30,317 nt of DNA from a virus: IMG/VR virus record IMGVR_UViG_3300025138_012274, positions 1 through 30,317 of that record. The stretch is one strand, 5' to 3'. Positions 20,497 to 28,376 of the stretch are shown piece after piece. A program made the position numbers and the translations under genes. A model generated the notes under the pieces. It worked only from the letters and a program-made list of their open reading frames with translations, had not been told where the DNA came from and made no database searches. Numbering within the stretch: the first letter of the stretch is position 1; each line of letters starts with the position of its first letter.

Positions 20497-21156
20497 TTAT
20501 ATAAATTTTGGTGGAAAGAATAATATTTTTTCTTGTAACTCACTATCTAAATGACTAACATCTGGAAATTTATTGTAATAAAATTTTCCTAATTTATCTT
20601 GAGGTACCCCCTTATCCTTATTAGAGACTTTTTCTAATATCTTTTCTAAATAAGATATACCTAAAGAATATATTTTATGATTTAAAGTAAAAGCATTATC
20701 ATCCATTATACTAATATTAAAAACTTTTAAAATATTCCCTTGATCTATTTCTGGAGTGATATAATGCCAAGTGCCCCCAACAAATGATTCTTTATTTATT
20801 AATGAATGTATTGTTGATAAACTACCTTTATAAAAAGGTAATATACCAGGATGAAAATTTATAAATTGAGGATTTAATGAGAGAATTGATTTTGGAATAA
20901 TAAAGGGATTTGAAAGGGAAATTACACAATCGGGTTTGTGAAATTCTATATAATGTTTAAGGGTAGAAGAAAAAGTTAATTTATCAACTATAAAATAATC
21001 TATTTTATAATATTTTAGGAATTCTATACAACTTAAATTAAATTCTCCTTTAACTGTTATTACCTTTAAGTTATCAGGAATAACTTTTAAAGAATATAAT
21101 TCTCTAATTAATTGAATTAATTGAGAACCCTGGCCTATAACAATAAATTTTGTCAT
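20497..21156 (-). CDS. Sugar N-formyltransferase-like protein, 219 residues
   Basis: Methionyl-tRNA formyltransferase-fold protein without the tRNA-binding C-terminal domain. N100-F-H102-P-G-I-L-P is the NxHPS/GxLP active-site segment and D138 in EIDQGNIL is the third catalytic residue (the N-H-D triad). FYKGSLSTIHSLI and GGTWHYITPEIDQG follow the family. The reaction transfers a formyl group from N10-formyltetrahydrofolate to an amino sugar. WbkC (GDP-perosamine) and similar enzymes are the closest functional model. It sits two bases downstream of the cupin gene and two upstream of the compact DegT gene, and needs an aminosugar from a neighbour. Confidence 0.8.
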   Translation of the reverse strand: MTKFIVIGQGSQLIQLIRELYSLKVIPDNLKVITVKGEFNLSCIEFLKYYKIDYFIVDKLTFSSTLKHYIEFHKPDCVISLSNPFIIPKSILSLNPQFINFHPGILPFYKGSLSTIHSLINKESFVGGTWHYITPEIDQGNILKVFNISIMDDNAFTLNHKIYSLGISYLEKILEKVSNKDKGVPQDKLGKFYYNKFPDVSHLDSELQEKILFFPPKFI

Positions 21157-21158
21157 TA

Positions 21159-21569
21159 TTAAATAAATGTTTTATCTAAAGCCTGACCTTCATACGGTCC
21201 TGTTTTATATTCATAAACTAAAGTACCATTTTCAAGAATTTCATAATTATGTCCTCCTTCTAATGTAAAAGAAGCATCACCTTGTTCTAATATAGGTTCT
21301 ACTAATATAGTATCATCTAAATCATAAAAAATACATTTAACTTTACCTTGAATTACTATCCAACTTTCCTGAGCAATAACATTTCTCCTTCTATTTTTAA
21401 ATATATGTTTATGGGGTTTAAAAGTTTTACCCTTTTCCATATTAAGATGGGAACATTGTATAAAATGTTTTTCAGGTATAATATCTTTTCTACCTGGCTT
21501 TAAGTCTTCTTTTCTTACTACTATATGTAATAATTTTTTAGGATCTATTTTGGAATAATATTTGATCAT
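21159..21569 (-). CDS. Cupin-domain protein, 136 residues
   Basis: A small single-domain cupin. H53-K-H55 (KPHKHIFKNR), E68 (QESWIVIQGKV) and H107 (GGHNYEIL) give the HxH...E...H metal site. Alternating strands around (IQGKVKCIFYD, LVYEYKTGPYEG) are the barrel. WbuC-like cupins and 3,4-ketoisomerases in O-antigen clusters are the nearest analogues, but FdtA-type ketoisomerases lack this metal set, so the function stays open. It overlaps the ColD-like gene by four bases, implying it works on the same sugar or regulates the branch. Confidence 0.7.
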   Translation of the reverse strand: MIKYYSKIDPKKLLHIVVRKEDLKPGRKDIIPEKHFIQCSHLNMEKGKTFKPHKHIFKNRRRNVIAQESWIVIQGKVKCIFYDLDDTILVEPILEQGDASFTLEGGHNYEILENGTLVYEYKTGPYEGQALDKTFI

Positions 21570-22708
21570 TTATTAAAAAATTTTTTTATTTTATCACAAA
21601 CATAATCAACATCTTCTAAATTCATACCATGGTGGGCACCTAATAGAAAACCATTTTTCATCACTAGATCAGCATTTTTAAAATCTTGTAAATATTTTCT
21701 ATAAATTGGATGCCTAGTGACATTGCCCGCAAATGTAACTCTTGTTTGAATGTGGTTATCTTCTAAAAAATTTAATAATTCCAATCTACGTTCAGTTTGA
21801 AGTGGTATTGCCAACCAGTTAGGTTTAATACTATCATCAGGAAGTATTAATTCTTTGACGTCTTTAAGATTTTTTAAATAACGCTCAATATTATCTCTAC
21901 GTTTTTGTTTAAATGTTTGAAAGCGTTCTAGTTGCACTAGACCAAATGCCGCACTCATTTCACTACATTTCATATTATAACCTAATACACCATATAAAAA
22001 TTTGTAATCATATGGTAAACCATCAACATTATGTGCAAACCTTTCATCCATATTTTCACTATTATTTCCTATACGTCCCCAATCTCTATATTGTAATGCT
22101 TTTTTAACATGTTTTTTATCATTAAACATTACCATTCCTCCCATTCCACCAGCAGTAATAACATGGGAAGCATAAAAACTTGTTGTTGAAACATCTGATT
22201 CCTTTGTATAAGTTACAGTGTCTGCTGAATCTTCAATAACAAAAATATCTTCTCTATTAATTTCTATTAAATATCTTTTTAATTTATCCCAATCTGGTTT
22301 ATTTCCAATTAAATTAGGAATCATAATTGCTCTAGTATCGGGCGTTATTGCATCTAATATATCATTAATATCAGGAACATAAGATGTTAAATTAGAATCT
22401 ATAAAAATAGGTTCATATCCTAACTGTATAATAGGAGCTAATGTTGTTGAAAAAGTTAAAGAAGGTGTAATTATTTTACTTCCTTTGGGTAAATCTAAAG
22501 CTGCTATCGCTAATAAACAAGCAGAAGAACCTGAATTTACAAATACCCCATATTTTTTACCAAATTCTTTTGCAATTTTTTCTTCAAACTCTATAGAACG
22601 AGGTCCAAATCCAGCTAACCATCCATCTCTAAGACACTGTTCAACGGCTTTTATTTCTTCTTCCCCATAAGCTTCTAGTTTATTGGGGGCGTACCAAATT
22701 TTTTTCAT
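21566..22708 (-). CDS. DegT-fold 3-dehydratase-like enzyme (His at PLP site)
   Basis: 380 residues, full-length for ColD-type enzymes and shorter than Fe-S-containing RfbH. SGSSACLLA (59-67) binds PLP phosphate; IEDSADT (158-164) gives the Asp pair to the PLP ring; SFYASHVITAGGMGG has H182 exactly where aminotransferases have the aldimine Lys. ColD and RfbH have the same Lys-to-His change and remove the C3 hydroxyl of a 4-keto-6-deoxy sugar. GYNMKCSEMSAAFGLVQLER is the family's C-terminal substrate segment. Likely substrate: the Gmd product, giving the colitose-type branch; the RmlB product is the alternative. No Fe-S cysteine set is seen. Confidence 0.8.
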   Translation of the reverse strand: MKKIWYAPNKLEAYGEEEIKAVEQCLRDGWLAGFGPRSIEFEEKIAKEFGKKYGVFVNSGSSACLLAIAALDLPKGSKIITPSLTFSTTLAPIIQLGYEPIFIDSNLTSYVPDINDILDAITPDTRAIMIPNLIGNKPDWDKLKRYLIEINREDIFVIEDSADTVTYTKESDVSTTSFYASHVITAGGMGGMVMFNDKKHVKKALQYRDWGRIGNNSENMDERFAHNVDGLPYDYKFLYGVLGYNMKCSEMSAAFGLVQLERFQTFKQKRRDNIERYLKNLKDVKELILPDDSIKPNWLAIPLQTERRLELLNFLEDNHIQTRVTFAGNVTRHPIYRKYLQDFKNADLVMKNGFLLGAHHGMNLEDVDYVCDKIKKFFNK

Positions 22709-22710
22709 AA

Positions 22711-23352
22711 TTATAAGTTATTTTGTGAAATCGTATCGTAGTATTTATTTTGTTGTTCTTGTCTTTTTATATCTTTAGGGTGGTATAAAGCTAACCCTTC
22801 CTCTTGGGGAAGAGCAGAAAAAGTTTTAAACCCTTCTAATACTTCATGAACCTTATTCTTCCATTTAATTTCAGGTTTATTTTTCCACACTCTCCATTGA
22901 TAGTCAGGCCAATTGACCCAACCCTTTTCATTTACATTCCATCTCCATTTACTAATATGTTCATCAGTTAACCCTTTTACTGTATTAACTCTAGGAACTA
23001 AATATACTTCATTATCAGGGTTACATTCTAATATAACTGGGAGATTAATAAGTAAAGATTCGTTAGGTATTTCATCTGCATCTATTTGGAATATATAGTC
23101 TCCGTTACAGTATTCTGTAAGTTTATTTTTCCAGTCAGCAAAATGATTATTAAAATCTAATCCTCTCCAGAACTGAATGTTAGGGTATTTGCTTTGTTTA
23201 GTAAGCCAACTAGCTATTTCTTCATTTCCATTTTTTTGGTCATAAAGTATTATTACTTCATCTTGTTGTCTTTTATTTTTTCTGAGGAAGTTAACTAACT
23301 TTTGGATTTCTATAAATTCATTACAAACAGTAATGGCATAACTTATTTTCAT
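22711..23352 (-). CDS. GT2-family glycosyltransferase, 213 residues
   Basis: A short GT-A protein: MKISYAITVCNEFIEIQKLV is the first strand-helix unit, FQIDADEIPNESL has D91-A-D93 as the DXD metal site, and RVWKNKPEIKWKNKVHEVL is the region beyond the catalytic base typical of the SunS/WaaE-like subgroup that follows DADE with W..R..N...W. It lacks membrane segments, so it is cytoplasmic or peripheral. Donor and acceptor are unknown. It is two bases upstream of the ColD-like gene and three bases after the zinc-ribbon gene. Confidence 0.85.
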   Translation of the reverse strand: MKISYAITVCNEFIEIQKLVNFLRKNKRQQDEVIILYDQKNGNEEIASWLTKQSKYPNIQFWRGLDFNNHFADWKNKLTEYCNGDYIFQIDADEIPNESLLINLPVILECNPDNEVYLVPRVNTVKGLTDEHISKWRWNVNEKGWVNWPDYQWRVWKNKPEIKWKNKVHEVLEGFKTFSALPQEEGLALYHPKDIKRQEQQNKYYDTISQNNL

Positions 23353-23355
23353 AAT

Positions 23356-23799
23356 TTAACTAGGTAATACCCCAATATAAGAAAGAGCTTCCATAAAATC
23401 ACGTTCTTCAAAATGTTGTATGGTAGACATATCAGGTTTAAATTTTTTATCTTTATATTTTTCTTTTTCTTCATCCTCAATAGGAACAGCTTTAACCCCA
23501 GCCCATCTCCAATTATTTTTTGATGTACCATCAGCAAATACCATTCCTTTATCTTCTAAATTAATTATAGTAGGCATCCAAATTTTACCAGAATCTTCTT
23601 CTTCGTCCATTAATTCTTTATGTAATTCAGGTAATAACCCCATTTGTTCTGTAAGAAATTCACTTCCACTAACCATAATAGAGTTTGATTGAAATCCACA
23701 ACCATAACACAATTCAATAATAACATCTTTAGTTACTTCTTGACTATAGCAAGCATCAGACCCGCATCTAGAACATTCTTTTAATGTATCAAAATTCAT
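23356..23799 (-). CDS. Zinc-ribbon protein inside the glycan module, 147 residues
   Basis: C9-x2-C12 (CSRCGSDACY) and C35-Y-G-C38 (ELCYGCGF) form a zinc ribbon in the first 40 residues. The remainder is acidic with a GKIWMPTIINLEDKGMVFAD segment, a conserved-looking SKNNWRWAGVKAVPI and an acidic, helical C-terminus (about 105-147). It is the only gene in the 15-kb module with no obvious sugar role. It may be a regulator or a structural adaptor (WRWAG-type motif) and may have been trapped between two glycosyltransferases. Confidence in the ribbon is good, in the role poor. Confidence 0.6.
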   Translation of the reverse strand: MNFDTLKECSRCGSDACYSQEVTKDVIIELCYGCGFQSNSIMVSGSEFLTEQMGLLPELHKELMDEEEDSGKIWMPTIINLEDKGMVFADGTSKNNWRWAGVKAVPIEDEEKEKYKDKKFKPDMSTIQHFEERDFMEALSYIGVLPS

Positions 23800-23800
23800 A

Positions 23801-25090
23801 TTATTTTACTTTTTTTAATTTAGGGAGACTAATTTTAGGCATATTAAGTTCTACTTGTTTTGGAAAATATGGAAGGTTAGAAGTAAGTAAATTACTAATT
23901 AACTTTTTCATTTTATTAAAACTAAACTTATTTTTAGCATGTTGACTTTGTTTGGAAGTTTTTTTAAGTACTTTTCTATAGTTTTTAAAAATTTCTTTAA
24001 ATGAAGAACCAATATGGGGTTCATCAGGTTTAAACCAACTAGATTCTGCTATTAACCATTGATTAACGGCACTAGGGTGTATTTTTTCTAACTTCCCAGG
24101 AAGTAAAAAATTATACTTGGGATGTAAAAAATCAATATGTCCTGACCAGCCAGAAACCATAATGGGTTTTCCTGTTAAACTAAATTCCAATAAAGGTCTA
24201 CCAAATCCTTCACCTTTAGTTAAACTCACCATTGATTTTACTTTAGGGTGATTATATAATTCATTCATCTCACCATCAGTTAAATCTCCATTTAACAAAT
24301 AAACATTAGCTTTATTACCTTTAACAGTTTTTCTAATTTTTAATATTCTATCTAATAAATCTTCTCTACTCATATAAGAAGAAACACCATTTGAAGCTTT
24401 TAATATTAATGCAGGTGGATTTAATTGATTTTTAAATGTTTCAAAAAAAGCTTTTATTAATAAGGATACATTTTTTCTATCATGTCCAAATTCTCCTTGC
24501 ATCCAATGTCCTACAAATAAAAAGCAAAATGATTCTTTTATTTGGTCTAAATTAATATTTTTAATCTTTGATGAAGGAATTTTTTTATAGATATCTAAAT
24601 TTGCTCCTTCAAATACAACATGAATTGGTTTTTCAATTTTTAATTTACCTTCTACTTGTTGTGTTTGTTTATTTTTTCTATCATATATGGTACTTTCAAA
24701 TACTTTTTTAGCATGGTTAGAAGAAACCCAAGTTTCATCTATTCTATTAACTCCTTCAATCCATTCTGGTTTGCACATTGTAGATTCAATACCAGCGGTA
24801 CATCCTATATTATATTTTCCTACGCGTTGAAATTCATTAGGGATTGATATTTGCATCCAAATTTCAGGTGGAGTTTTATTCCAATCTGGTTTGCAAGTAT
24901 GGTTCATTAAAAACTTCCATTCAGGGTGATCGTTACAAAAACCCCAAGCAGTACTACCCCATCTTTGGGGTAATAATTCTACTTTATATTTTTCTAATTC
25001 AATAATAGCTTTTACTAAATCTCTACTACGTGCCCCATATCCTGAATAGGTATCAAAGGGACATGATATAACAAATCTTGGTTTACTCAT
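23801..25090 (-). CDS. GT4-family glycosyltransferase, 429 residues
   Basis: GT-B fold. The N-terminal FVISCPFDTYSGYGARSRDL is the first Rossmann strand and Gly loop. In the C-terminal domain, E294-G-F-G-R-P-L-L-E302 is the retaining GT4 E-x7-E nucleotide-sugar motif, preceded by VSLTKG and followed by GKPIMVSGWSGHIDFL. An uncommon LFVGHWMQGEFGHDRKN (191-207) lies at the start of the donor domain. The C-terminal 60 residues are Lys-rich. It shares one base with the next GT4 gene (stop and start at 25090), so two successive glycosyl transfers may be coupled. Confidence 0.9.
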   Translation of the reverse strand: MSKPRFVISCPFDTYSGYGARSRDLVKAIIELEKYKVELLPQRWGSTAWGFCNDHPEWKFLMNHTCKPDWNKTPPEIWMQISIPNEFQRVGKYNIGCTAGIESTMCKPEWIEGVNRIDETWVSSNHAKKVFESTIYDRKNKQTQQVEGKLKIEKPIHVVFEGANLDIYKKIPSSKIKNINLDQIKESFCFLFVGHWMQGEFGHDRKNVSLLIKAFFETFKNQLNPPALILKASNGVSSYMSREDLLDRILKIRKTVKGNKANVYLLNGDLTDGEMNELYNHPKVKSMVSLTKGEGFGRPLLEFSLTGKPIMVSGWSGHIDFLHPKYNFLLPGKLEKIHPSAVNQWLIAESSWFKPDEPHIGSSFKEIFKNYRKVLKKTSKQSQHAKNKFSFNKMKKLISNLLTSNLPYFPKQVELNMPKISLPKLKKVK

Positions 25091-26538
25091 TAATATAACA
25101 ATTTATGGGTTAAAAATTTACCTTTATACTCGTTGGTATTTATTAGTTCATATTTTTCTCTAGGTTTCCAAGTACTGAATAATTCTGTAAATGCCTCCAT
25201 TACTCTATATGCTTGATGTTCGTGAGTAAACCCAGCTTCATCAGATAATGCCCATTTTCTTCCTTTTATACCTAATTTTTTTCTTTTAATTCTTCCTAAT
25301 TTATATACTTCTATTAACCTTTCAGTAGCATCTTCCCATCTACATCTGTCGTCATAGATATAAGGAGTTGCAGGTGAACCCTGTATTGATCTAGAAGTTG
25401 GATAACATGGGAAAGCCCACTTTCCGTGTTTTTTATAAGTACCTTTATGATTAGATGGAAAGTCAGAATCGAAATTAATCCAATCACCACTTTCATCTTC
25501 AAATCTCATTTGATCTTGCATCCCCCCAGTAACATTAGCTATAATAGGAGTTCCTGCTAATATAGCTTCAGTTAATGATAACCCCCAACCTTCATTAGAA
25601 GTTAATAACATTTGAACATCTGCTATATTATAATAATAATTTAATTGATTAATAGTAAGTTTTGAATGGGAAAATATTATATTATCTTTATAATCTTCTT
25701 CAAATAAATATTCTCTAACTTTTTCTAAATCTGTCCCATGGTTTGTAACTGCCTCAGTGTGTAATATCATATAACAATTTTTAGATTCCTCTTTAGGTAG
25801 AGTATCTAAAAATCCTCTAAAGGCTAACATAGTATCAGGGATTTGTTTTCTTCTAATATTCCTAGAATTGAAAAATGCTACAAATTTAGGGTTTTTGTTT
25901 TTAAATATATTTTTCTTAAACTCTAACATTTTAGTATATTCTTCATCACCTTCTTTTAAAGGTTTATAAACATTAGAATTTAACCCATGTGGAATATATT
26001 TAAATATTTTATTTTCCCCAGATTTTCCTAATACTATTTTATTAATATTAACAGTTTGTTTAGATATACCCATTAATAAATCACAAGATTCATAGTATGC
26101 TTTATTATACAAGGGTGCTGGATAATCATCCCATATATTTAAATAAGAAATTGGAATTTTTGTTCTGATTTCATTTTCAGCATTAAATAGCCAAGTGAAG
26201 TATCTAGGGTCTGTTATTAATAATATAGCATCAGGTTTTTCAATATTAATAATTTCTCTAACTAATTTTATATCACCATAACCATTAGCGGGATATAAAA
26301 ATACATGGGAATCATCAATTTTTGATATTTTATTAGTATCTTGAGATAAATCTAATCTTTTTCCTGATTCTGGGTGTTTAATAGCACCTGCTATTTGACA
26401 CCAATTAAAATGATGAGCAGTATGTACTACTATTTCTTTTGCAACGGTTGCAACTCCAGAATGTACTCTAATATCATCACAGATTAATAATATTTTCTTC
26501 CTTTTGTTTTTTGGAAGATATTTAAAACTCTTATTCAT
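25090..26538 (-). CDS. GT4-family glycosyltransferase, 482 residues
   Basis: GT-B fold with KILLICDDIRVHSGVATVAK (15-34) as first strand/loop. E316-G-W-G-L-S-L-T-E324 is the E-x7-E motif. An insertion between the two domains (about 195-235) includes RNIRRKQIPD, typical of larger GT4 enzymes. The C-terminal helix carries WKPREKYELINTNEYKGKF. It is the first gene of the glycan module; 12 bases upstream lies the ribbon-helix-helix gene, a candidate regulator. Likely cytoplasmic, adding a sugar to the growing glycan. Confidence 0.9.
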   Translation of the reverse strand: MNKSFKYLPKNKRKKILLICDDIRVHSGVATVAKEIVVHTAHHFNWCQIAGAIKHPESGKRLDLSQDTNKISKIDDSHVFLYPANGYGDIKLVREIINIEKPDAILLITDPRYFTWLFNAENEIRTKIPISYLNIWDDYPAPLYNKAYYESCDLLMGISKQTVNINKIVLGKSGENKIFKYIPHGLNSNVYKPLKEGDEEYTKMLEFKKNIFKNKNPKFVAFFNSRNIRRKQIPDTMLAFRGFLDTLPKEESKNCYMILHTEAVTNHGTDLEKVREYLFEEDYKDNIIFSHSKLTINQLNYYYNIADVQMLLTSNEGWGLSLTEAILAGTPIIANVTGGMQDQMRFEDESGDWINFDSDFPSNHKGTYKKHGKWAFPCYPTSRSIQGSPATPYIYDDRCRWEDATERLIEVYKLGRIKRKKLGIKGRKWALSDEAGFTHEHQAYRVMEAFTELFSTWKPREKYELINTNEYKGKFLTHKLLY

Positions 26539-26550
26539 TAATTTTTAGGT

Positions 26551-26739
26551 TTAAAGTTCTAAGTCTGTTTGGTTTGTAATTTGTCTTCTAAAATTTTCAT
26601 CTGTAAGGTACAGATAAATGGCTCTATCAGATAATTTTTGAAATGAAAATTTTCTTTTTACACACTCAATTTTAAAATTTTCAAACAAATTACTCCTGAC
26701 TTTAACACTAGTAAGTGTCATTTCTTTTTTTGCGTTCAT
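26551..26739 (-). CDS. Ribbon-helix-helix protein, 62 residues
   Basis: MNAKKEMTLTSVKVRSNLFE provides the beta strand (TSVKVRSNLF), followed by helix A (ENFKIECVKRKF) and, after a Ser-Phe turn, helix B (SFQKLSDRAIYLYLTD): the layout of CopG/MetJ/Arc-type DNA-binding dimers. The C-terminus QITNQTDLEL is disordered. It is located 12 bases upstream of the glycan module and has an AAAGATTATG start context one base from the leader shared by promoter-proximal genes. It may control the glycan genes, but this is a positional inference. A TATATTTA word lies 30 bases upstream without the TTTG box. Confidence 0.65.
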   Translation of the reverse strand: MNAKKEMTLTSVKVRSNLFENFKIECVKRKFSFQKLSDRAIYLYLTDENFRRQITNQTDLEL

Positions 26740-26784
26740 AATCTTTATTTTAATAACATTATTTAATATAAATATATACAGAGG

Positions 26785-27756
26785 TTAGTAAATTATACCT
26801 TCCCCACAATTTTCTTTATCCTCTTTATAAGGACAAAATGTACAATTCCATTTAGAAATAGACTTAGGATATTCTATATCTTTTATTTCCCCATTTGAAT
26901 TAAAGCATTCACTTACAAAACTATTCATAGCTTTTTTTGCTCTTCCTAATTTAATTTTCCCACTTGGTGGAGTAAATATTTGAACCCTATGAGCCTGATA
27001 AGGTGACATAAGTTTTTCATCATTAATATCTAATACTTTTCTTTTAACAATAAAAAATTCAATTTCTATATTATCTAAAGGTATACCATATTGTTCTGAA
27101 AAGTATTGTTTATATAATAGTAGTTGGAATTGTTTATTTTCATCTTTTTTAGAATAATCATTCCACCCTTTAGTACTTGTTTTTATGTCTATTATCTTAA
27201 AAGTATTAGTATTTTCATTATACGTGACAACATCTAAATACCCCATGTATAATACGTTATTATACATTTTATTAGGTGCAATTACTATAGGTATTTCACA
27301 ACCTACCAAATATGTTCCTTTTTTAGAAAAATATCTGCTACGTTTTTTCTTAAACCAATCTAATATATTAACCCCATCTTCAAAAAACTCTCTCATTTCA
27401 GAAGCATCTGAAAAATGCTCACTATTATTTTTTTTATATTGAGTTTGATATTCTTCTATAAATTTTTGATGAAATAATTCCTTAATATCTATTTCTCTAT
27501 CCGCATATGCCCCACTTTTTTCATACATTACATCTAAATAATGTTGCATTACTTCGTGTATAGCAGTACCAAATACTGTATGTATAGAAGAAGTAAATCT
27601 TCTTATTTTATCTTTGTACTGTAATTTCCACCGATGAGGGCAACTACGAAATATAGACATTTGCGAATAAGAAATATTTTTCTGATAAGCAAAGTTAATT
27701 TCTTGAGGTGGATTTAAACGAATCTCCTTAACTATATTTGGGATTTTTTTAGCCAA
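26785..27756 (-). CDS. RecB/Cas4-like PD-(D/E)XK nuclease, 323 residues
   Basis: YSQMSIFRSCPHRWKLQY with C39 begins the domain, GTAIHEVM (63-70, H67) is the first motif, D175 in MGYLDVVTYN and D190-I-K192 in IIDIKTS complete the D...DxK site, and a following QLLLYKQYF is the RecB motif's Q-x3-Y. Three more Cys at C305, C308 and C317 (CTFCPYK...C) with C39 give the 4Fe-4S cluster of Cas4/AddB-type nucleases. Length about 320 equals the larger phage Cas4-like proteins. Expected to digest single- or double-stranded DNA ends in recombination or host-DNA breakdown. It follows the Nmad1-like gene by one base. Confidence 0.85.
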   Translation of the reverse strand: MAKKIPNIVKEIRLNPPQEINFAYQKNISYSQMSIFRSCPHRWKLQYKDKIRRFTSSIHTVFGTAIHEVMQHYLDVMYEKSGAYADREIDIKELFHQKFIEEYQTQYKKNNSEHFSDASEMREFFEDGVNILDWFKKKRSRYFSKKGTYLVGCEIPIVIAPNKMYNNVLYMGYLDVVTYNENTNTFKIIDIKTSTKGWNDYSKKDENKQFQLLLYKQYFSEQYGIPLDNIEIEFFIVKRKVLDINDEKLMSPYQAHRVQIFTPPSGKIKLGRAKKAMNSFVSECFNSNGEIKDIEYPKSISKWNCTFCPYKEDKENCGEGIIY

Positions 27757-27757
27757 A

Positions 27758-28159
27758 TTATTTTTTCCATTTGTTACGGCCTACTAAAAGACCAATTATC
27801 CCATAATTAGCAATATCTATAAATGTATCTTCCATACCCTCACCTTTAACAAATGATCTACCATTAATTAATAAATTTTTTAAACGTGAAATTTTATCTG
27901 TAAGTCTAATACATAAACCTGTTAAAGAAAACTTTTTATCTTCCCCATTTGTTAAATCCCCACCTAAAGCAATATTATTTAAACCATAATCCATATGTTT
28001 ACGAGCAAACATTTTATACATTTCTTTTTGGATTTGCCTAAATTCATCTGCTAATATTGGGTATTCTAATTCAAATACTTCTATAGCATCATCTTTACTA
28101 TTTTTTGAAATTTTTTTATTTTTCATATTTTCAAAATAATTTCTAACTGAATCACCCAT
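27758..28159 (-). CDS. Nmad1/DUF1599-like protein, 133 residues
   Basis: HMDYGLNNI (55-63), R85-L-T-D-K-I-S-R-L-K-N-L (85-96) and ED-T-F-I-D-I-A-N-Y-G (110-120) form the H-x-DYG...RxxDKxxRL...DTxxDxANY pattern that I associate with Nmad1/DUF1599, a family linked to nucleotide modification in phages and to MazG-like all-alpha folds. The N-terminal 35 residues are unrelated and basic. It might act in dNTP handling or modified-base supply. No base-modifying partner is seen in the window. It overlaps the 74-residue gene by eight bases. Confidence 0.65.
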   Translation of the reverse strand: MGDSVRNYFENMKNKKISKNSKDDAIEVFELEYPILADEFRQIQKEMYKMFARKHMDYGLNNIALGGDLTNGEDKKFSLTGLCIRLTDKISRLKNLLINGRSFVKGEGMEDTFIDIANYGIIGLLVGRNKWKK

Positions 28160-28376
28160 TTATTTGTTGTTCTAAAGAAAAATATTTATCTATTGTTGCT
28201 AATCTATCATCAGCATCAACTAACATAGCAAGTGCTTCTTCAGCATTTTTATAATAATCTCCAGTTGAATGGTCTCCAATTCCTACTGCTTTATCACCTA
28301 ATAATTCAAGTGATAATAAAGCTTTTGCTTTATCTGCTTGTGCAGACGTACGTAACATTTCTATTAATTTATTCAT
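28152..28376 (-). CDS. Helical hypothetical protein, 74 residues
   Basis: MNKLIEMLRTSAQADKAKAL and a second helix (EEALAMLVDADDRLATIDKY) flank a Gly-rich loop (AVGIGDHSTGD). All-helical, acidic, no Cys. It overlaps the gp62-like gene's stop (ATGA) and the next gene by eight bases, so it lies in the replication operon. The pattern of LLSLELLGDKAVGIGDHST resembles small conserved T4-like phage proteins of unknown function; I cannot name the family. Confidence 0.65.
   Translation of the reverse strand: MNKLIEMLRTSAQADKAKALLSLELLGDKAVGIGDHSTGDYYKNAEEALAMLVDADDRLATIDKYFSLEQQING

Noticed and set aside
25314-25502. Minus-strand 62-codon frame inside the GT4 gene
   Set aside because: Out-of-frame overlap with a well-supported glycosyltransferase; Lys/Ile/Leu-rich and without a start signal.
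27185-27442. Plus-strand frame of 85 codons inside the Cas4-like gene
   Set aside because: Antisense shadow; the minus-strand gene has clear catalytic motifs through the same bases.
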